Shown here: positions 59,911-64,000 of the stretch, one piece after another
Layout: each line of letters begins with the position of its first letter
Position numbering within the stretch: position 1 is the stretch's first letter
Assembly: GCA_029204225.1 (NCBI GenBank)
Contig: MU831831.1
Location: 1-64,000 of the forward strand
DNA length: 64,000 nucleotides
Direction of reading: 5' to 3'
Source of the DNA: Diphasiastrum complanatum
Lineage: Eukaryota; Streptophyta; Lycopodiopsida; Lycopodiales; Lycopodiaceae
Position numbers and translations under genes: made by a program
Notes under the pieces: model-generated
Told to the model about the DNA's origin: nothing
Seen by the model: only the letters and a program-made list of their open reading frames with translations
Databases searched by the model: none

Positions 59911-61170
59911 ATGGCGATTGTATTCAAAACGCACCCAAAGCCAGTGATACCAGTACTACAATGACTAGCTGTTCGAGCGCGAATTGAAGGTCTTCTTCAA
60001 TTCAATCCATCAGTAATTCTTACTGATTTATGTTATGAGCTGATCCGCAATTTGGTCGAAACAGAAGGACATATTTCCACAACCGTCCGCAATCAAGAGA
60101 TTGTTATCACAGAGGGGTTTATTGTCGTGTCTTAGGATTGCCTATTGACAGCAGTATGCCAGTTACTAAACCAGATTTCATTGCGGAGAGCAGAGCTTTT
60201 CAAGAAGAGGCTTATCTTGAGAAACGGGGATACAAACTCTCTTACATATTTCATCAGGAACTAACATTTTTTATTCCACCTTTTTGTAGTCCAGAACTCC
60301 AATGGAGAATGGATTACCTTTTTTCACCTAAACTTTTTGGTTATATAAAAGAACAATGGGAGAACCCTTGGACTTTTTCTAGCATAAAATACTTTATGGT
60401 CTAGACTAACTGTACATCAAAAAGAAATCCTCGCCCTTGCCATTGTTCAGAACAAGTTCAATGTGCAAACTAACTATATTAATGTGGTCGCGGGATCCTT
60501 GTAGATATACATCTTAGAATACCTAAGAACATTTGGAAATAATATTTTTCCAGCATTGGATGAGTATTTGAATAAGTTAGAATCAATTAACATTTTTGAT
60601 GTGAAAGAAGTTGTTTTTAACTCTAAATCAGTTTCTTCCCGAGTTACTCATCAGTTATTATTCCCTGATGTGTGGGAAATCTACACAGATTATTGGAAAA
60701 CTAACTATTCTCGTTATTTGGAGGAAGTAAAAGCAAATAATATACTTCGCTCCACTAACCCAATAACTAGACCATATTATACTTACAGCCATGTAAATGT
60801 TGCTTCTCTCATTTCGTATGCCCTCCTGTCTGTTCAACAACTGTATATTAAAGCGAAATTTCTCGAATATACATATGCTGCCCTTTCACTAACTGTCCCT
60901 TCTGCCAAGATGTCTGAAATCCTGACTGAGGATAGTTGGTATATACATCTTGTTCAATATACATTAATTGATAACCCCTTTGCACCAATTGGCAATGAAG
61001 GAATGGGTGGTTATCCAAATTTGTCATTCCAAGAAGACTACAACAAGAAGAACAACTATTTTGGCAACAAAAGGACTGACATTGGTGCAAGAAATGAAAA
61101 GAATGAAGCCCGAGCCAAGGCTATTTTCCACAGCAAGCCAGCTAGCCGAAAGCGAAACAGAAGGACATAA
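59911..61170 (+). pseudogene. Unrecognised extra ORF before the 3' LTR of the Gypsy element
   Basis: A reading frame of roughly 420 codons broken by stops (about 59,962, 60,503) and frameshifts (about 60,120 and 60,400). It starts MAIVFKTHPKPVIPVLQ, continues FNPSVILTDLCYELIRNLVE and VLGLPID, then FPALDEYLNKLESINIFDVK, and ends with a long intact stretch (60,556-61,170) closing in a basic tail SKPASRKRNRRT. The part '(V)RNQEIVITEG.YCRVLGLP' faintly recalls the plant transposon protein domain of Athila-type extra ORFs ('VRG..V.F....IN..LGLP'), but this is weak. No signal peptide or membrane helix is obvious. Function unknown. Confidence 0.55.
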
Positions 61171-61200
61171 ATCAGATTGTTTGCGAGCCGCTGCACAGCT

Positions 61201-61215
61201 AAGGAAGGGGATATG
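61201..61215 (+). other. Polypurine tract of nested Gypsy element
   Basis: AAGGAAGGGGATATG directly before the 3' LTR start at 61,216, the expected site for plus-strand priming. Confidence 0.8.
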
Positions 61216-62220
61216 TGGAGTCTTATGATCTCACATTATCCAAATTTTGTCATATATTGTAAAAATTTTCAATTTCCATATATATAAAATGTGCTATAGT
61301 GCCTAAATACATGTAAAAGCCTATTTCGCACTTTGTAAATTCATATTTTGAGTAGAAGTTGCGACGTTCTAAAGAGACGCAATAGAAGTTCAGAACCGAC
61401 ATTTGACGGTTCGTAAGCGACATTGAGACTGAAGAACATTCCTATAAGGATAGCACTATGTGCCATTGTACATGCGCATTTCTACGCAGAGCTGAGTATC
61501 AATAGAGAGCGAAGAGCAAGTTCTTATAGCTTGAACATTCTTTTCTTCTATTATCTCTCATAGAATTACTTCTTATCATTTGTGCGAACACACTCTGTAT
61601 GATCTGTGATTGATTGTGATACTGTTCTGTTTGCATCACACACATTTCTTAAGTTATATTGAATTTCAGTTACTCTAACATGGATTTTCAGACGACACCA
61701 GCAACTAATAATTCTGACTAATGTGTGCAGGGAATTAGCCAAAGCTGTTAAACATAAATTTTAGCAGAAATTCCTTCAACTCTGAATGAGTTATGTGTTC
61801 AGATAATGGGTTTGATTGAGGCTCTGTCTTGTTTGCTTCCTGCGATAAAAACTAATTCTCTGTGTTTGATTAAGAAGAACTAATGTGATTCTGCTTGATG
61901 AATCTAATTGCCAGTTGCTGTCAATTCTGACTGTTTTCCTGATGCCTAAAGAGCCTGAAAGATAAAGTAATTCTTACAACCTTGACCAAATCATTTCATC
62001 ATTGGTGTTCCTGGATGCCAATTCACCCAAATATCTTTGGATAACTAGTTATGTCGCTGTAGTATTCATTGTGAACTTTATACACTCTAGTCTGTTTATC
62101 ATCATACATACATGTACCATGTAAAAGATGAGATTATTCTCTCTCTTGGGGAACGATCAAACCTTTTATACTACGTAATTTATTGATTTTGTGGAAATCT
62201 ATAACGACTAGGCCACCACA
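61216..62220 (+). mobile_element. 3' LTR of nested Ty3/Gypsy element
   Basis: Begins TGGAGTCTTATGATCTCAC and ends GGCCACCACA, about 1,005 bp, homologous over its full length to 54,891-55,910. Five-bp flanks of the whole element (ATCTA before 54,891; TTGTC after 62,220) are not identical, so no target site duplication is visible. Confidence 0.95.
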
Positions 62221-64000
62221 TTGTCAGAATGATATCATCAACATAAATAAGAAGGATGACAATATCTTTATCAAAACATTTGACATATAAGAAAGGATCA
62301 TAGTTACTAATATTAAATCCTAGTGACTCAAGAAAAGTGTTAAGTCGAGAATACCATGACCTTGGAGCTTGTTTTAGTCCATATAAACTTTTGAAGAGCA
62401 AGCAAACTTTGTCTTTGTCATGGATGAACCCAATAGGCTGATCCATATAAATCTCTTCTTCTAGATATCCATTTAGAAATGCATTAGAGACATCTAGTTG
62501 AAGAACTTGCCAATTGAAAAAACAAGCAACAAAAATTATGATTCTAATTGATACCATCTTTGCAACTGGAGCAAAAGTCTCCTCATAATCAAGCCCATAA
62601 ACTTGTGCAAACCCTTTAGCACAAAGTCTAGCCTTGTACTTGTTGATTGTGCCATCTTGATTATACTTGACTCGAAAAACCCACTTGCAACCAATAGTGT
62701 GCTTGTTGGATAGAAGATCCACAAGCTCTCATGTCTTATTGGCCATCAAAGCATCATATTCCTCCTTCATGGCAAGGTACCATTCCTTCGAGTTGAGTGC
62801 ATCATATACATCCTTCGGTTCCTCATGAGAAATAAAATAAGCACAATTAGTGGAGTTGATTTCCACTTGCTTGTCTCTTTCTTCATAGGTAAGCCTCCTA
62901 GGCTCAGATCTTTCTCTTTGAGATCTCCTTGGTGTAAAGATTTGAGGTGACTCCTCCTCAATTCTCGGTCCCATCTCTCCATGATAATCTTCAAGGGTGA
63001 TGATTGGAGTACTTTTGTGAGAATCTTTGAACTCGGCCTCCTCAAGAATGTAATTTTGATCCTCATGGAATATAACATCCCTACTCTCAATTGTAGTTGA
63101 GGTAGAGGGAACATAGATTCTGTAAGCTTTCTTGTTGGATGCATATCCAACCATGATCCCTTTAATAAAATTAGGATCATCTCTTTTTCTTGTTTCCAAG
63201 GGCACATGAACAAAGCAAGCACAACCAAAAACTCTAAGGTGATCTAACTTAGGTTTCTTCTCAAATAAGACTTCAAAAGGTGATTTCCCAGCAAGTGCAT
63301 TGTGAGGTAATCTATTGCATAAAGGTCTGTTTTTCCTCTCAGCAACTCCATTTTGAGATGGAGAATAAGCACAAGAAAACTCTCTCTTTATTCCTTCACC
63401 TTCACAATAGTCATGAAACTTGTTGGAGATGTATTCACCTCCTCCATCACATCTTAAAGCTTTAACTTTGAAAGAAAACTGTTTCTCAATATAAGCTTTG
63501 AAGATTAGGAAGTGATAAAGCAAGTATTGGAGTTGAACTTTACGTCACAACCATTATCAAGCAACTTTCTCACACTAATCAAGTTCTTTGTAAGTTTTGG
63601 AATGAAAATAACATTAGAAAGTGCAAGAAATTTTGAAGAAGCAAGTTTCAATGGAATGTTGCCAATTCCTTCTATAGAGCACTCATGGTCATTAGTAGTG
63701 TAAATCTCTTAAGTCCTTTGTAAGGTACAATTGAGTCAAAAGACTCCTTTGAACAACACATATGTGAAGAAGCTCCAGTATCTATGTACCAAGCTCCATC
63801 TTTCTTAAAAGGTGATGAAGAAAACTGGACACCATAAGTGATTCTTCTCCATCACTTGCAACGGAATCTTCTTCAATCTCTTTGGAGAGATTAGCTTGCT
63901 TGAGTTGATTTTTCTTCTTAAAGCAATTAGAGGCATAGTGTCTCTTCTTTCCACAAAAGAAACACTTTACTTTCTTCTTCTTGGTCTTTGAAGTAGAAGG
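62221..64000 (-). mobile_element. Copia polyprotein, 5' part (zinc knuckle to RT), runs off window
   Basis: Read on the minus strand from the window edge: CFFCGKKRHYASNC (CCHC knuckle, about 63,965), a broken protease region, integrase C-terminal part from 63,523 (CDGGGEYISNKFHDYCEGEG, FSCAYSPSQNGVAERKN, then a short internal loss), connector (SQRERSEPRRLTYEERDKQV), and RT from about 62,722 (HTIGCKWVFRVKYNQDGTIN, QLDVSNAFLNGYLEEEIYMD, LYGLKQAPRSWYSRL), ending at YVDDIILT exactly at 62,221. The catalytic YVDD is intact. One stop separates the connector from RT near 62,727. The other half is at 53,932-54,890. Confidence 0.95.

Noticed and set aside
59351-61215. Interpretation of the nested element as a pararetrovirus because integrase is absent
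   Set aside because: It has paired LTRs, a polypurine tract, a tRNA-Asp primer site and Athila/Tat-like RT wording; caulimoviruses have no LTRs and use a tRNA-Met primer.

Overview
This is nuclear DNA from a land plant. The evidence is a class I (RPD3-type) histone deacetylase gene with plant-type introns, a plant-type AAA+ ATPase gene tail, very AT-rich intergenic DNA, long GA/CT microsatellites, and retroelements whose primer binding sites match plant tRNA-Asp or initiator tRNA-Met. Only two ordinary host genes are convincing, both on the minus strand. They are the last three coding exons of an AAA+ ATPase (1.7-2.6 kb) and a HDA19-like histone deacetylase (about 16.6-21.25 kb, with a TATA box at 21.27 kb). 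Nearly everything else is transposon-derived and decayed.

Layout: 1-5.6 kb holds the AAA+ tail, microsatellites and unassigned sequence. At 5.6-12.5 kb two copies of a hAT (DUF659-type) transposon stand back to back as a large imperfect inverted repeat with a spacer of about 0.36 kb; the right copy has lost an internal block. At 12.5-16.6 kb there is a LINE tail fragment and a Copia primer binding site remnant. At 16.6-21.3 kb lies the deacetylase. At 21.3-28.5 kb there is a probable tRNA-derived SINE, a decayed Copia pol on the plus strand and a 125-bp GA microsatellite. At 28.5-44 kb there are Ty3/Gypsy fragments (gag, pre-RT linker, RNase H, LTR-like blocks), a three-unit 130-bp tandem repeat and two copies of an interspersed repeat. 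At 44-46 kb there is a Copia 3' end on the minus strand.

The least explained block is 46-53 kb. It holds two diverged, intron-containing copies of an unrecognised gene in opposite orientations (46.6-47.2 kb minus; 50.3-50.97 kb plus). It also holds a degenerate histone H3/CENH3-like gene (52.34-52.71 kb, minus) followed directly by a multi-exon unknown reading frame with a basic, Ser/Asp-rich tail (51.33-52.34 kb).

At 53.3-64 kb a Copia element on the minus strand is split inside its reverse transcriptase by a nested Ty3/Gypsy-type element (54,891-62,220). That element has paired LTRs of about 1 kb, a tRNA-Asp primer binding site, gag zinc knuckles, protease, RT and RNase H. No integrase is visible, and an unrecognised ORF lies between RNase H and the 3' LTR. 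Most transposon reading frames carry stops or frameshifts, so no coordinated pathway links the genes of this window; the deacetylase is the only clearly functional-looking gene.
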